Assembly: GCA_963930645.1 (NCBI GenBank) | Contig: OZ005652.1 | Coordinates: 270,510,189-270,574,188, forward strand | DNA length: 64,000 bases | Source: Salticus scenicus | Lineage: Eukaryota > Arthropoda > Arachnida > Araneae > Salticidae | Reading direction: 5' to 3' | Part shown: positions 10,732-22,465 of the stretch, piece after piece | Layout of the letters: every line of letters begins with the position of its first letter | Position numbering within the stretch: the stretch's first letter is position 1 | Notes under the pieces: generated by a model | Seen by the model: only the letters and a program-made list of their open reading frames with translations | Told to the model about the DNA's origin: nothing | Database searches by the model: none | Translations under genes and position numbers: made by a program

Positions 10732-11150
10732 CTAAATTTTAGGTAGGAAAGCTGCATCTTTAGAATTAATAAGATTAGGATATTTTACGATATTTACAGC
10801 TTCTGAAATTAAGAGTTCAGATATATTTTGCGGAGTTGAAATTATTTCGGCTTCATCCCATAGGGGTATAGCGCCGGAGTTATTGTAGATGAAATTAACT
10901 AGTGCAGAACTTCTTTCTTCTTTTACATTTTTTATATGTTCTTGGATTCTTCTATTAAGAGTTCTTTTAGTTTGTCCAATATAGAAAAAGATTTCATTAT
11001 GCAATTGTATCGGAATTTTATAAACACCTCCAGTGGGTCTAGTATGGTCACGATCATTTATACTCAGTTGTTTAATAGTTAAAGGTGAACTATAGGGAAT
11101 TACAATGTTAAATTTCCGAAAAATATAATGTTTAAAATTAATAATTTTAA
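10732..11150 (-). pseudogene. PLE GIY-YIG endonuclease fragment (5'-truncated copy)
   Basis: The minus-strand frame ends at 10732 and stays open upstream to about 11145. It contains GGVYKIP (the GIY motif), then FYIGQTKRTLNRRIQEH (the YIG motif followed by the Arg-rich helix), and ends SKDAAFLPKI. This is the nicking endonuclease domain at the C-terminus of Penelope-like elements, used to cut target DNA and prime reverse transcription. Its RT half is missing, so it is a 5'-truncated copy placed just upstream of the RT copy at 8-9.8 kb, the tandem layout typical of PLEs. Copies of its last residues occur at 48.9-49.0 kb. Confidence 0.85.
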
Positions 11151-11438
11151 TAATTAATAATTGTTAATTAATAATTCTTCTTTTCTATAGTTTTTCGTTG
11201 TTTTCTCGTTTTCTTGTTTAAAAAAAAAAAAAAAAAATCCATTAAAAAAATTTAAAAAATTACCAAATATATTTGTTCAAGTGTCAATACTCAAACTTTC
11301 TTTTAATTTGCATTTCACTGTTTTATCTACGTTATCGTTAATTTTTTAATTTAGTATTAAGCGTTTTTTTTACTTTAGGTTGTCCTTTTCCCCTTTGAGC
11401 TCGGGATTATGTTTCTTACATTGCAGTCCCGGCCTGTC
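11150..11438. other. AT-rich spacer
   Basis: TAAT-rich sequence and a poly-A run (11221-11237). Nothing recognised. Confidence 0.5.
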
Positions 11439-11578
11439 CCCCCTCATTTATTTATTTATTTATTTATTTTGTAAGCCATCGCGATTCCGATCCAACTCTG
11501 CTACCAACATCTGGTTCGTTGAGGTGTGGGATCACTACTGGACCCCGGGAACTTAGCACTCAGCCATCTCTCTCGAAG
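11439..11578 (-). repeat. Possible tRNA-headed SINE fragment
   Basis: On the minus strand GATGGCTGAGTGCTAAGTTC resembles a Leu/Ser-type A-box, and an (AAAT)n tail lies at 11443-11468. A clear B-box is lacking, so the call is tentative. Confidence 0.3.
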
Positions 11579-11580
11579 TA

Positions 11581-13268
11581 GGGGAGAGTTGCCCAAAACG
11601 GGATAGGCGGGCAAAACGGGATATTGAGCCTCGTATCTTGACTGGTGGGGCTACCTCGCGGGAGAAAGGCTAAACTGGTTCCCGACCGCCATGACAGCAT
11701 TCTCAGTTGATCTCTCAACGCTAGCCTCGTGTTTCGCAAAGTAATACTTTTTCATAGTTTTCAAGTGAGATTTTTACTTACTTTTTACTTTTTTCGACTG
11801 CAGAACAACTATCCTTGTGTTTCTCCGTCCTTCGGAACAATCCCGGTAAGTACTGTGTTTTGTTTATAGCTCTTTTAACAACAATTTCATGTATTTAAAT
11901 ATTGCTAGCGAGTGACGGTTCAGGGGTCAGCCATTTATGTTGTCAAAAGCATCACGGTCGGGCAAAACGGGACACTTTTGGGGTGCCCAAAACGGGATAC
12001 AATTTTGATGTGTCCCGTTTTACCCGACTTTTCCATTAATGTTTTGGCAATGTGTTTAAATTATTTTAATTGAAATAAGTAATGAATTAAAATACGTATA
12101 ATCAATTACAACAATTTATTTTAATTTTAAATAATTATATTTTCGAAATAAAATAATTTACTTTTGGGGTACAAATAATTGGCCTGATTTATGTACAAAA
12201 TTTAGTTACAGGTTAAAACTGTAAGTCAGAAAAATGTTTTGACCAAAAATTTAAGTTTTAAATAAAAAAAAAAAGTTGAGTTTTTTAAAAATCTTTTTTA
12301 GGGGGCGGCTTATACAAAGATAAACCAGAAAACCACACGTTGTGTGCACTATAATATTATAAAAACATAAGCTAATGACAAGTAAACTTTGACCATATTT
12401 TCTTTGGCAATTTTTAAAAAGCTAATAATTTATTTTGATTTCTGAATACAAGATTCCTCGCAATTATCAGCGAACTTCATCTAGAAACAGCTGGGACGAG
12501 CAGAGCATGGCAAAGGCTGTTCGAGAAGTTTTAGAAGGGAGGATGGGTTTTCAGAAAGCTGCCCATTCATTTAATGTCCCCAAATCTACACTGGAGAGAA
12601 AAGTGAAAAAAACTCGCTTAAATGCTTTGACACCAGAAGTGGCTGCTGTAAAAAAGCTGGGCAGGTTTGAAAACGTCTTTACTAGAGATCAGGAAAAAAA
12701 GCTAGCTCAACATGTACTGATATTAGAAGAAATGCTCTTTGGAATTTCCCTAACCGACTTGAGAATCCTAGCTTTTGAGTTAGCTGAAATTAACAATATT
12801 CAGTACTGTTTTAACACCGTTAAAAAAATGGCGGGTAAGCACTGGTTGTACAATTTTCTTGGAAGAAATAAAACCCTTAGTCTGAGAAACCCTGAAGCTA
12901 CATCGATGGCTACAGCAAAAGGTTTCAATCGCGTTGTCGTGAAAACGTTTTATGACCTATTGCCCTCTCTCTATGAAAAGTATAAGTTTGCTCCCAATGA
13001 CATTTACAATGTTGATGAGACTGGGATACTCACAGTTCCTAACAAACTTTCTAAAGTTCTTGCATTGCGAGGTAAAAAGCAAGTGGGAAGTTTGACATCA
13101 GGTGAGCGAGGAGTCTTGGTCACAGTAGAAACCTCTGTAAGTGCTGCAGGGAATTATCTTCCTCCCATGTTTGTCTTCCCCAGGCAAAGGGAAAACCCAA
13201 GGCTAATGGATGATACTCCACCAGGCTCTTTCGCGGCATACAACAAGACAGGCTGGATAAACAAATAA
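11581..13268 (+). mobile_element. pogo-type DNA transposon, 3'-truncated
   Basis: The left end follows a TA dinucleotide and begins GGGGAGAGTTGCCCAAAACG. The motif (G/C)GCAAAACGGGAYA or its complement recurs at about 11590, 11610, 11961, 11984 and 12014, the last two forming an inverted pair; such subterminal repeats often bind the transposase. The transposase frame follows. No matching right end is found downstream, so the right side is missing. Confidence 0.7.
12435..13268 (+). pseudogene. pogo/Tigger-like transposase, start lost and C-terminus missing
   Basis: The open frame gives 277 codons. Residues 24-60 form a Pipsqueak-type helix-turn-helix (MAKAVREVLEGRMGFQKAAH...STLERKV). Residues about 88-145 match the second, CENP-B/Tc5-type DNA-binding domain ending GKHWLYNFLGRN. 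The DDE catalytic domain begins with YNVDETGI, whose Asp194 is the first catalytic residue. The frame stops after GWINK, before the second and third acidic residues, so it cannot be catalytic. No ATG opens it: the first codon is TTG, and the codon before PRNYQRTS, where pogo proteins usually start, reads ATT (12453-12455). Either the start codon was lost or an upstream exon is spliced on. Confidence 0.85.
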
Positions 13269-13921
13269 AATCTAGTAAAGAATTACAAATGTTAAGTATA
13301 TATTGAAAACACTTTGAAATTGCCACTATAAAACTATGAAGAACGTTTAATACAATACACAAACTGTGTAAATTCAGAGTTTAATTTTAATGACAATGTA
13401 TAAGTATATCGTAATTTAACATGAGTTAATTTTAGTACTTTATGAAGTATTGTGCTAATTATATCGTTCAGTAATAATTTCCGATATTTATGGCTATGCT
13501 TTATTACTTCCAAAAAGTCCTTTTTTACCTTTAATATACTGTTGAATTCCATATGGTCTAATATATAGAGAGTGAAAAATGTATTTGAATGTAAACAGGG
13601 AACGTCGAATTGATAGCTAAAATATAAAATAAAGTATTGAAATAATAACATATTTTTAAATTAGGTACAGGAAATACTTGACACTCTTTTATTATTATGA
13701 GAAATAAAACTTAAAGTTTAACTTTTTTCTTAAAAGCGTAAAAATTTAATTTTCTTTTATTGCCAAAAAAGGAAAAATAAAAAAATAACTTATTGTTAGA
13801 AACAGAATTTGAATAACACAAAAAGTTATTATTTTATGTTATACACCTTACATTTGTTTTATAGCGGAAATTGTATCTTACTCAACGTGTTGACATGTTA
13901 CGTACAAGAGGTGGGTTACAT
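13269..13921. other. AT-rich intergenic DNA, nothing recognised
   Basis: Follows the truncated transposase with no pogo homology visible. Minus-strand frames in this stretch are AT-driven and show no motif. Confidence 0.5.
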
Positions 13922-14066
13922 TGTAAAAATATATCTTCTATTTGCTGCCAAAAATTCTCTGTAATTTGAGAAAATATGCGTAATTTACGAAAAAAATACG
14001 TTCTCAGAACGTATTTTCTGAAATTACAGAGAATTTCTGGCAGCAAATAGGACATATTTTTTTACA
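13922..14066. mobile_element. 145-bp foldback MITE
   Basis: The arms TGTAAAAAtAT...CTATTTGCTGCCAaAAATTCTC (left) and their complement (right) pair along about 60 bp around a short centre containing ACGTTCTCAGAACGT. There is no coding sequence. A hairpin or small cruciform is expected. Confidence 0.75.
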
Positions 14067-14159
14067 GTATAAGATAAAGTTAAAAATGATATTGCATTCT
14101 TAGCACAACATACTGTAATCTGACATGATAAATTGAATGCGAAAAATTATGACCATTAC

Positions 14160-14410
14160 GAAGTCAAAGCATCAATTTCTGCAATACACAATTAATTTTC
14201 TTTAACTCTTTCAGCATTCAGTATCTCAATTTCAAAGAAGAATCTGAGTACATAAAATAGTAAATCAAAGCATAAATTTCTGCGATACACAATAAATTTT
14301 CTTTAACCCTTTCAGCGTTTAATTTCTCAATTCTAATACATTCATCAAATCGAATCGAAGCATCAGAATACATAAAACCTCTGCGCATAAATCTCTGCGA
14401 CGCACAATTT
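14160..14410. repeat. Short tandem duplication, ~101-115-bp units
   Basis: CAAAGCATcAATTTCTGCrA and TTTCTTTAACyCTTTCAGC recur at 14164, 14265 and, more diverged, near 14380. Units are about 101 and 115 bp long. No function is evident. Confidence 0.6.
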
Positions 14411-15058
14411 ATTATTTCAGAGACTTTTAGTATTATGTTCGATTTCTTCTGCCTGCCATTATCAAAATAAAAGGCTGGTGTAATTAAATTTCAAATACAT
14501 GCTTCTTTTTTAATAGAAAATAATATTAATAAATATATGAAGTATACAGTATAAAATGTTCATACTTTTCTTCTTCATAATATTAATTTTATGAATCATT
14601 AAGCAGATATGCTCAAACTACTGCTGAACGGATTTTAAACATGCATTTCCTTCTAGGTAAATCCCCTGCTTTTTTTAACAACTTCTTCAGCTATCTATCC
14701 ATATTGCTGCATACGCAGCGATAAATGTACTAATACATTCACTGTAAGAAAGTAATATTTGTATTACAAAAAAAGAAAAAAAAAATCATATTTTTTTAGA
14801 AAAAAAAAAAAACAATTTTTAACAAGATATATTTTTTTTTCTTTAGTTCCCGCCTCCTCTCAACCTTAAATACTCATCAGCGCCAGGATATTAAATTTAA
14901 AGCGGCACAATTTGAAATCTTGAAACGCCACCAAAAAACTTAAATACAAAAATAAATAAATAAAATCAAAATAATAATATTATTAAGGTCTTGTCACTGA
15001 AAATAAAAGATTCTGTCATTTTAACGAAAAACAAAACAGTCGGCTGGTGTGCTAGAAA

Positions 15059-15094
<36 letters not shown>

Positions 15095-15372
15095 TATAAT
15101 CATGTTTTAATAGAAAAAAAACTGCTCTTTTAACGAAAATATGATTTTTTTTTTTAACAAAGTATAAGTTTTGCTAATCAGTAAATGTATTGTAATGAAA
15201 CTTCTGTTCGCAAATACTATAATGCCCAGGTAAAGCATCGGGCTTCGAAGCAGAAGATAGTGAGTACAAAACCCATTAAGACAAATTATGTAAAAATCGT
15301 TTTTGTTAAAATTTACAGAGAAGGTGTTAAAAAATTAAAATTTATTAAAAGAACAGTTTTTTTCCGTTAAGA

Positions 15373-15404
<32 letters not shown>

Positions 15405-15618
15405 TACTTGCAGATCAGTTAATAGTTTTTTCCTGCTAAATTGACAAAATATTTTTTACAGTGTAACAAAAACATTTTATGAGGTATGTAAAATTATAAT
15501 TCACCAAACTAACCAGTAGATAAAACCTTTTGCTTTCAGTGCTGTAGTTTTACAATTAGATTCTGATTGTTTCAAGTCCCATTCAAGACATAATAATGAG
15601 CACGCGGAGGAAATCATG
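14411..15618. other. AT-rich intergenic DNA with a weak tRNA-like motif
   Basis: Poly-A and TA tracts dominate. Around 15219-15280 the phrase GGTAAAGCATCGGGCTTCGA resembles a tRNA/SINE anticodon arm, but no full cloverleaf can be drawn. The 61-codon frame at 15185-15370 covers this and is unlikely to be a gene. Confidence 0.4.
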
Positions 15619-15620
15619 TA

Positions 15621-16913
15621 TCAGGTTGTAACATATGAAATGTCCGATTCTCACCAGTAAAATTTTTGAGATTTATTTAACTTTAGATTTAGATAACTTT
15701 TTTGATACAGTCGTTAATTATGTATCATTTTAAAGCTAAAACCTTGTTTTTTTCATCTGATGTGTTTCAAATAAAAATATTGTGATTTGGTGGTAGGTTT
15801 ATAGCTTTAACTGTAGGATGAATTCTAGAGATTTTAGAGTGCTTTTTTTGTATGAGTGGAAAAGTAAGCATAATGCTGCAGCAGCTGCCCGAAACATTAA
15901 TGCTGCATTTGGAAACGGTTCTGTAAATGAACGTACCATTCGACGTTGGTATGCAAAGTTCAAAACTGGGGATGAGAGTCTCACAAACGAAGACCGGGGC
16001 AGACCAGAAACTGTTGTGGATATTGAAGTTTTACGAGCAATAGTTGAACAAAATCCAGGCAATACTGTTAGAGATTATGCAGAAGAACTAGGTGTATCTA
16101 TTACAACCATTTCACGTCATCTAAAATTGATTGGCAAAGTTAAAAAACTGGATAAATGGGTACCGCATGAATTGAATGAGAATCAGAAGCGAAACGTTTT
16201 GAAATCTCGTCTGCCTTTCTTCTTCGCAACCAAAATGATCCTTTTCTCAATCGAATTGTAACTTGTGACGAAAAGTGGATTTTGTACGACAATCGTAAAC
16301 GTGCAGCGCATTGGCTGGATGCTGACAAGGCTCCACAACACTTCCCAAACCCGAAACTCCATCAAAAGAAGGTTATGGTGACTGTTTGGTGGTCCTCAGC
16401 GGGTTTAATTCACCATAGCTTTCTAAAACCAGGTGAAACCATCCCAGAGGAGAAATATGGTAGAGAAATCGATGAAATGCACAAGGAACTTACACGTAAA
16501 CAGCCGGCATTGGTCAATAGGAAGGGCCCTATTCTTCTCCATGATAACGCTAGACCGCATGTTTCAATGATCACTCGTCAGAAGCTGCACATGTTAAACT
16601 ATGAAGTTTTAGACCATCCACCATATTCATCTGACCTTCCACCTACAGATTTTCACTTTTTCAAACATCTCGATAACATCTTGCAGGAGAAATGCTTCAG
16701 AAATCCAAAGGATGCTGAAGCGGCATTCAATGAATTTGTTGCCTCCAGGACGACTACATTTTATGATACCGGCATAAAAAAAACTTGTTTCTCGTTGGAA
16801 AAGTGTATTGAAGCTAATGGTTTCTATTTTGATTAATAAAGTTTGTTCTGTAAAAATATATTCTTTCTTTAAGTAGACCATGAAAATCGGACATTTCATA
16901 TGTTACAACCTGA
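15621..16913 (+). mobile_element. mariner transposon, complete ends, 1,293 bp
   Basis: The left TIR begins TCAGGTTGTAACATATGAAA and the right TIR is its exact complement over about 29 bp. Both sides have the TA target duplication (15619-15620 and 16914-16915). Length, TIRs and TA site are as expected for mariner. Only one frameshift interrupts the transposase, so this is a recent insertion. Confidence 0.95.
15818..16836 (+). pseudogene. mariner transposase, single frameshift
   Basis: Cut-and-paste transposase acting on the flanking TIRs. The first segment (15818 to about 16205) has the paired helix-turn-helix DNA-binding region and the mariner signature WVPHEL. A single base is missing around 16200-16212; the other frame then runs open to the stop at 16836 and includes VTCDEKW (first catalytic Asp), HDNARPH (second Asp) and YSSDLPPTDFHFF (third Asp, D34D arrangement). 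All three catalytic acidic residues are present. Apart from the frameshift the total of about 340 codons fits mariner. The host cannot make a full protein from this copy without frameshift correction. Confidence 0.95.
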
Positions 16914-16915
16914 TA

Positions 16916-19408
16916 TTTTCGAGGACAACAAATATGCATCAGAAATTTTCATAAAAAAAAAAAAAAAAAAAAAAGTCTCAAAAATGAGAACATGTCAAAT
17001 ACTCTTGAAATTATAGGTGACTCAAATGTTTGCAAGTATAGTATCATCTTTGAGAAGTCAGTTTATTTTAAATATTAGAGCACCAGTTGTACAAATGTAA
17101 AGCATTTTTATTTGCGGTTATTCTGGGTACTTAATGTGATTGAAAATAAGTAACTTGGTTTCAATAATGAAAACTCAGATTTGACCCCTTCGACCTTAAC
17201 TTCTTAATAATAGAGAGAACTCATTTTTACATTACTTTAAATTCCTCATTTTCCACAGACTTTTAATCTCAAAATCTCGCGTCCTACAAATAATGCATAC
17301 AAGAATAGCAGTATACTACCATCATACTTGGTAATATTTGAAATTTATTACGGAATAATGTTGCCCCTACCCTTTTTTAACACTAGAATGATTTTAAAGA
17401 AATTTTCTCCAATGTGTAATTACGGTGAAATAAGAAGAAAAATGCTTTTAAAATATACTGATGTAAAAAAAGGTGGATGTAAAAAAGTGATGTAAAAAAA
17501 CTCTTTATCATTTAACACCTTAAATTCAGTAGATTTTATGGCATTTATTAATTTTTATAAAATATTTCAAATTATTGTACTGTCCTTCCCCCCCGCCCCC
17601 CTTAAAAAAAGAATTTTAGTAGAATATTAATTAAAATAATAATAATAATTATTTAAAACAAATATATTACGTGCTGAAAATAAATAAAATGAAGTTTATG
17701 AGCGTGTAAAGTTTGATTCAATAAAAATTTTAAGATTTCTTTTTTAGTGTACGAATAAGCACTTATAAATTGCACCAATAAATTGTACTTCACAATAAAA
17801 TAACAACACTGTACACTAATGTATTAAAAGTGTTACCGATATATTACAGATGTAATTCGTACTTAAAATTATTCGAATTCAGAAATTCATTCTTTATTAT
17901 GGTAATAATTTCCAGAATATGTATATTTGATTATGTTCTATTTCAGAAATTCCAAATTATTTAAAGATAATATACAAGATAAACCATTGGTAGGATGTGG
18001 GTATTAAGACCGACTATCAACTTCACAAGTGTCCTGGGCCTGAATGAAATGCATTTAATTAGAATCTTTGTATCAGATTTTTGAACATATTTACATAAGT
18101 GTCAAAAAAAAAAAAAAAAAAAAAAACGAAAAAAAACGAAAATTCCGAACTAGAACGCCGGCTTACACGACTGAGATTGAACACCGCACTTCACGTCAAC
18201 CACCTTCGAGAGCAGAACCACATGTACACTTGTGCGGTGTACAAGTTAAATTGATTAATTTAATTTGAAATATGAATCATTATATGTTTTTTATTGATTA
18301 TTCTTCACAGTCTGATTTCTCAGCGAAATTAAAAATTTAATCGACACGTTTTTGATAATATGCTAATAAAGTTTTAATACACAATGCGGACACTGTTTAT
18401 TATTTTATCAGGAATTCTAAATATATGCATGCATCACCCTTTTACATTTTCCTAAAAAGAACTTTTATCCATCCTTTCATTGAAAACTTCAGCGGAGCGA
18501 ATGACCAGATAAACATTTTCCCATCCGCCTTTTAACAACCAACGTTTACAAAAGAACGGGATGAATAGCGAGACAATGAATTGAATTTTATTGTCAAATC
18601 GATTTAATTCTAACGAAGATAAAGATTGTAAAGGAATAATCGATTTTTTCGTCCCTGGAGCATAAATAAAGAATGAAGATTCAGAATTGATGATAGATAG
18701 TTTTAAAATGCTTTACGCTTCTTAAAAAAAAAAAAAAAAAAAAACATATAAAAGTGATTTAAAATTTTTTATGCATGTAAGCCTTGCATTATCATAAAAG
18801 TTTGGTGATACTGAAGTATAATAAATTATTAAAGCTTTGAAACTCGTCTTTTTTGTTCGGCTTTCTTAGCTGTATTAAAAAAAAAAAAGTTTCCCATCGT
18901 AAAATATTAATGAGCTGATAGTTTACAAATTTATTTTTAATTAGAAATAAATTTGGGAATTGAATATCCCAACAAAGGAGATATTCTTAGCGCGCAATAA
19001 AAATTTGATATCGTGCACTTTTCTTTAGCGGACATTTCATTGGTACTGATAATATTTTTAATGTATGACTGAAAACATATGTTCGAGTGTATTTTTTATG
19101 TTTATACATAATTAATTTTTTAAAAGAATACTTTTGTAAGATATTTTAATGATTCTGATTCTTGTTAATCTCTTTTGTAATTATTTTACCATATACTTGT
19201 TTATGTTTTGATCTTTTTCTAATATATATATATATATATATATGGAATAATGATTATAATTAATTATTTGCAAACGTTCTAGTTGTTTCAATGTTTTTTG
19301 TATCTAAATTTGATTGATCTAATTTTTTCGGTTCACATGCATAATTATATGTTGAAATAGTTTATCAAAAGTACTCTGCCGCCTAATACCCTATATTTAG
19401 GCATTTAT
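16916..19408. other. AT-rich intergenic DNA, nothing recognised
   Basis: Several A runs (16950-16975, 18106-18127, 18725-18744) and a C/G-homopolymer patch at 17587-17602. No ORF with motifs and no clear repeat ends. Any regulatory content cannot be judged from sequence alone. Confidence 0.5.
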
Positions 19409-19412
19409 TTAA

Positions 19413-19802
19413 CACTTTGAGCGCCATGGCAGCGCTTCTAGATTTTAGACATTTTGTCATATATCTCTAAAAGTACTGAAGGAATCATCTTGAAACTTTA
19501 GGAGTGTGTAGAACATGTTATACTTCAAACATTTCAGTGAAAGTTTTACCCCGAAAGTAAAAGCAGTACCAATAAAAAATTAAAACGTTGAGGGCCTGTC
19601 AGCCATCGGTGGCTGACAGTGCCAAATATGATATAAAAGCCGCATCAATCATTGGTGGCGGATGTAAAATAGGATATAAAACTAAAAATATTACATTTAA
19701 TGATTGACAATTTATTAAAAATTTGATTAATTTTTATTTATTACAGGAGGAATCACTATGTAATTGTAAAAGATTTTAAGAATCTTCGTGGCGTTCAACG
19801 TG
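19413..19802. mobile_element. piggyBac-like MITE with TTAA target duplication, 390 bp
   Basis: Flanked by TTAA at 19409-19412 and 19803-19806. The left end CACTTTGAGCGCCATGG and the complement of the right end, CACGTTGAACGCCACGA, are matching inverted repeats with three or four differences. Inside, CTGTCAGCCA-TCGG-TGGCTGACAG is a perfect 10-bp-stem hairpin near 19595-19620. No coding capacity. Confidence 0.75.
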
Positions 19803-19879
19803 TTAATGAAAGTTCCAATTTATTTCCGTAAAAATCTTCTCATTTTTAAATTTTTATTTATAATTATTTTTTTTTTAAG

Positions 19880-20797
19880 GGAACTGGGACGTTTTAACCT
19901 TCAAAAAATCGATTTTTCAATTTTAGCCTCAAAAAATAGGAAAAATAAACGAAAATATATAACGATTCCGAAAATATATAACATGTATAGGTTTGAACTG
20001 CCGAAAGCTTAACTATTAACGTTTAAAAACGTAAACAAAGTTTTTTGCATTTTTCTCAAAACATGTTTTTTCCATATTTAGGTACGCTCGTATAAAATTC
20101 TATGCATCACACAAATCTGCAATTTTGTGATATAATATTTTTAAGCATTTTTCATCTATTAAACATATTTTTATTTATTTGTGGGCACCAGTTTTTTTAG
20201 GGGGGTGCTGTTTATGTTAAAAGAAATCATAATTTATAGAATTTCAAGTTATATAGCATTTAATTTTTTTTTATTATTTCTATTTTGTGTATATTAAAAT
20301 AAAACTATGTTCACTATAATTATTGAACCTTTACTCATGTATTTTGATAATTTTTATGTGATTTTATGCAAAACTTTTTTTTCTGAGCGTACCGATTTGT
20401 GGTTATGTATTTACAGGCAATTGCATCACAGCTCATATTCGATTTGCTATTAAAAAATAAATACTTGAAATTAAAAGGATTTCTTTAGTGTTTTATAATG
20501 AAAATATTACACTGTGTAACAAGATTTTGTTTAAGTTAATTTTTTTGCTGTTTCTCATTGGTTAGGACTCAAAACTGAAGAAAAACACTAACTGATGTCT
20601 GGCTAATCGTTTTTTAAGAGATTACATCGATTTTTCAAATTTTCAAATAATGCCTTTATTTTTCATGGTACAGTTAGGTAAGAGTGTGCATAAAAGATTT
20701 TTAACAGTATAATTTTAAGGAATATATGCCTTTATATGATAATAAAATGAAAAATATACTTGAATCCTTAAATTCAGGATGCTCTTAATAATATTGT
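19880..20797. other. Non-coding left part of the TTAA element
   Basis: Lies between the left TIR and the transposase stop codon. It is AT-rich with no long frame. It would be the 3' untranslated and subterminal region. Confidence 0.6.
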
Positions 20798-22465
20798 TCA
20801 AAAATGCATTGTTTTTCTACTTTTCCTCTTGTAGATTTGTTCAGTTTCCCTGATTAAATTCCATATATAGTCGCCAAGCATCCGTTCATTGTATTGTCCT
20901 TGGTATCGCTTTTCAAATGCTTGAATGTCCTGGTGAAAACGTTCACCGTGTTCTTCTGAGTATGCGCCAGAGTTTGACTTGAACACTTCTAGATGTGAGT
21001 GAAGAACATGCAACTTCAGAGACATTCTGCATCCCATTTTATGGTAGTTCTCGATAAGTTGCTGAACCACTTCCTTGTAATTATCCACTCTGTGATTGCC
21101 CAAGAAACCATTAACTACATCAATGAAGCTCTTCCATGCTTTTCTTTCAAGTGGTAGAAGCTTCTTCATAAATTCACCATCTTTCATTAATTTCCTCACC
21201 TGAGGACCCACGAAAATTCCACTCTTGATCTTTGCCTCTGACAGTTTTGGGAAAATTTTTTTTAGATATTTGAAAGCTTCCGAACTAGGATCTAATGCCT
21301 TGACAAATTGCTTAATAAGTCCTAGTTTTATATGTAGTGGAGGCATAAGGATCTTCTCCTGCCTCACAAGTGGTTTAAATTTTATATTTTTCTCCCCAAT
21401 CACGAAGTCATCTCTAATGGGCCACTCAACCTTCTTGTAATGATTGCTAATATCTCTGCTGTCCCACAAGCAGAGAAAACAAGGGTACTTCGTGTTTCCA
21501 CCTTGCAAACCTACCAAGAATGTGATTATTTTGAAGTCACCTATGACATCCCACTCGTGTTCTTCATAGTTTAACTCTTGAAGAAGTCGTTCGATATGTC
21601 GATACTCTTCTTTGAGAGATGCTGAATGAGCTATCGGAATGCTGGGGTATTTATTGCCATTGTTTAAGAGGACTGCTTTCAAACTCTTGCAAGAGCTGTC
21701 AATGAAGAGTCGCCAGTCTTTTGGATCATAAAGAAACCCTATTTCTTCGAATAAACCCCTCACGTTGTGGGAGTAGCACAGTTCGTCTTTGAGGGTGAAG
21801 TACTGTGAGAACCTTTGATCACGTTGCCTCTGCTGAGATATCTTACAGCTTCTGTCCAACAAATTCCATTCCTTCAGTCTTGCTGTTAAGATCTCGGCGT
21901 TTGATTTTGTAAGTCCAAGATCTCGGATCAAGTCATTTAATTCCTGTTGATTTGGAAAGTGAGGTTTTAAATCTTCGTCCTCATACCAATCCTCATCTCC
22001 GGTGCTTTCGTCAGTTGTCACACTAGAACACTCATTTTTTTTCGGATTGGGGGGAACAGGAAGATCATCACTGTGTGCAATGGGTCTCAAAGATGATGGT
22101 AAGTCTGGATAGTCGAACACACTTGTCTTCTTCCTTGTCCGGTGATGGGACACGTCAACAACGCAGAAATAGCAGTTCATAAGATGATCTGTGGGTTCAC
22201 GCCAGATTCGAGGCACTCCGAACTTCATCTTTCGATTCTCTCCTCTGTACCAAGCCTCAAGGGTGGACCTGCAGCATCCACAAACCACATGTGGTGCCCA
22301 GTTTTTATCTTGATCGCCCACCGCAACATCAAAATATGCATAATAGGCATTTGCAAAATTGTTGGCCTCTGTGATTTTATGCTTGATTGCTTTGGTGCTC
22401 AGGAAGACACCACACACATAACAAAAACTGTCTGGATCATGTTTACAGCTGCGGTTATACGCCAT
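20798..22465 (-). CDS. Putative transposase of the TTAA element (555 aa), family unclear
   Basis: The frame starts at ATG 22465 (the codon before it is GTG) and is uninterrupted. The N-terminal ~110 residues are Cys/His-rich (C15-x2-C18, C62 to C65, C98-x2-C101, H107/H108), consistent with zinc binding and perhaps end recognition. An acidic linker (about 148-165) follows. The C-terminal part has candidate catalytic acids spaced as in an RNase-H-like DDE/D fold: D256 (RLFIDSS), D310 (VIGDFK) and E505/E508 (SEEHGERFHQD), with a CFLC pair (C329, C332) as a possible insertion. The repeated GERFHQD...EKRYQGQYN tail resembles a protein family I have seen annotated as uncharacterised in invertebrates. 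Its position inside TTAA-flanked TIRs makes transposase the best call; the catalytic residues are a proposal, not proven. Confidence 0.8.
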   Translation of the reverse strand: MAYNRSCKHDPDSFCYVCGVFLSTKAIKHKITEANNFANAYYAYFDVAVGDQDKNWAPHVVCGCCRSTLEAWYRGENRKMKFGVPRIWREPTDHLMNCYFCVVDVSHHRTRKKTSVFDYPDLPSSLRPIAHSDDLPVPPNPKKNECSSVTTDESTGDEDWYEDEDLKPHFPNQQELNDLIRDLGLTKSNAEILTARLKEWNLLDRSCKISQQRQRDQRFSQYFTLKDELCYSHNVRGLFEEIGFLYDPKDWRLFIDSSCKSLKAVLLNNGNKYPSIPIAHSASLKEEYRHIERLLQELNYEEHEWDVIGDFKIITFLVGLQGGNTKYPCFLCLWDSRDISNHYKKVEWPIRDDFVIGEKNIKFKPLVRQEKILMPPLHIKLGLIKQFVKALDPSSEAFKYLKKIFPKLSEAKIKSGIFVGPQVRKLMKDGEFMKKLLPLERKAWKSFIDVVNGFLGNHRVDNYKEVVQQLIENYHKMGCRMSLKLHVLHSHLEVFKSNSGAYSEEHGERFHQDIQAFEKRYQGQYNERMLGDYIWNLIRETEQIYKRKSRKTMHF

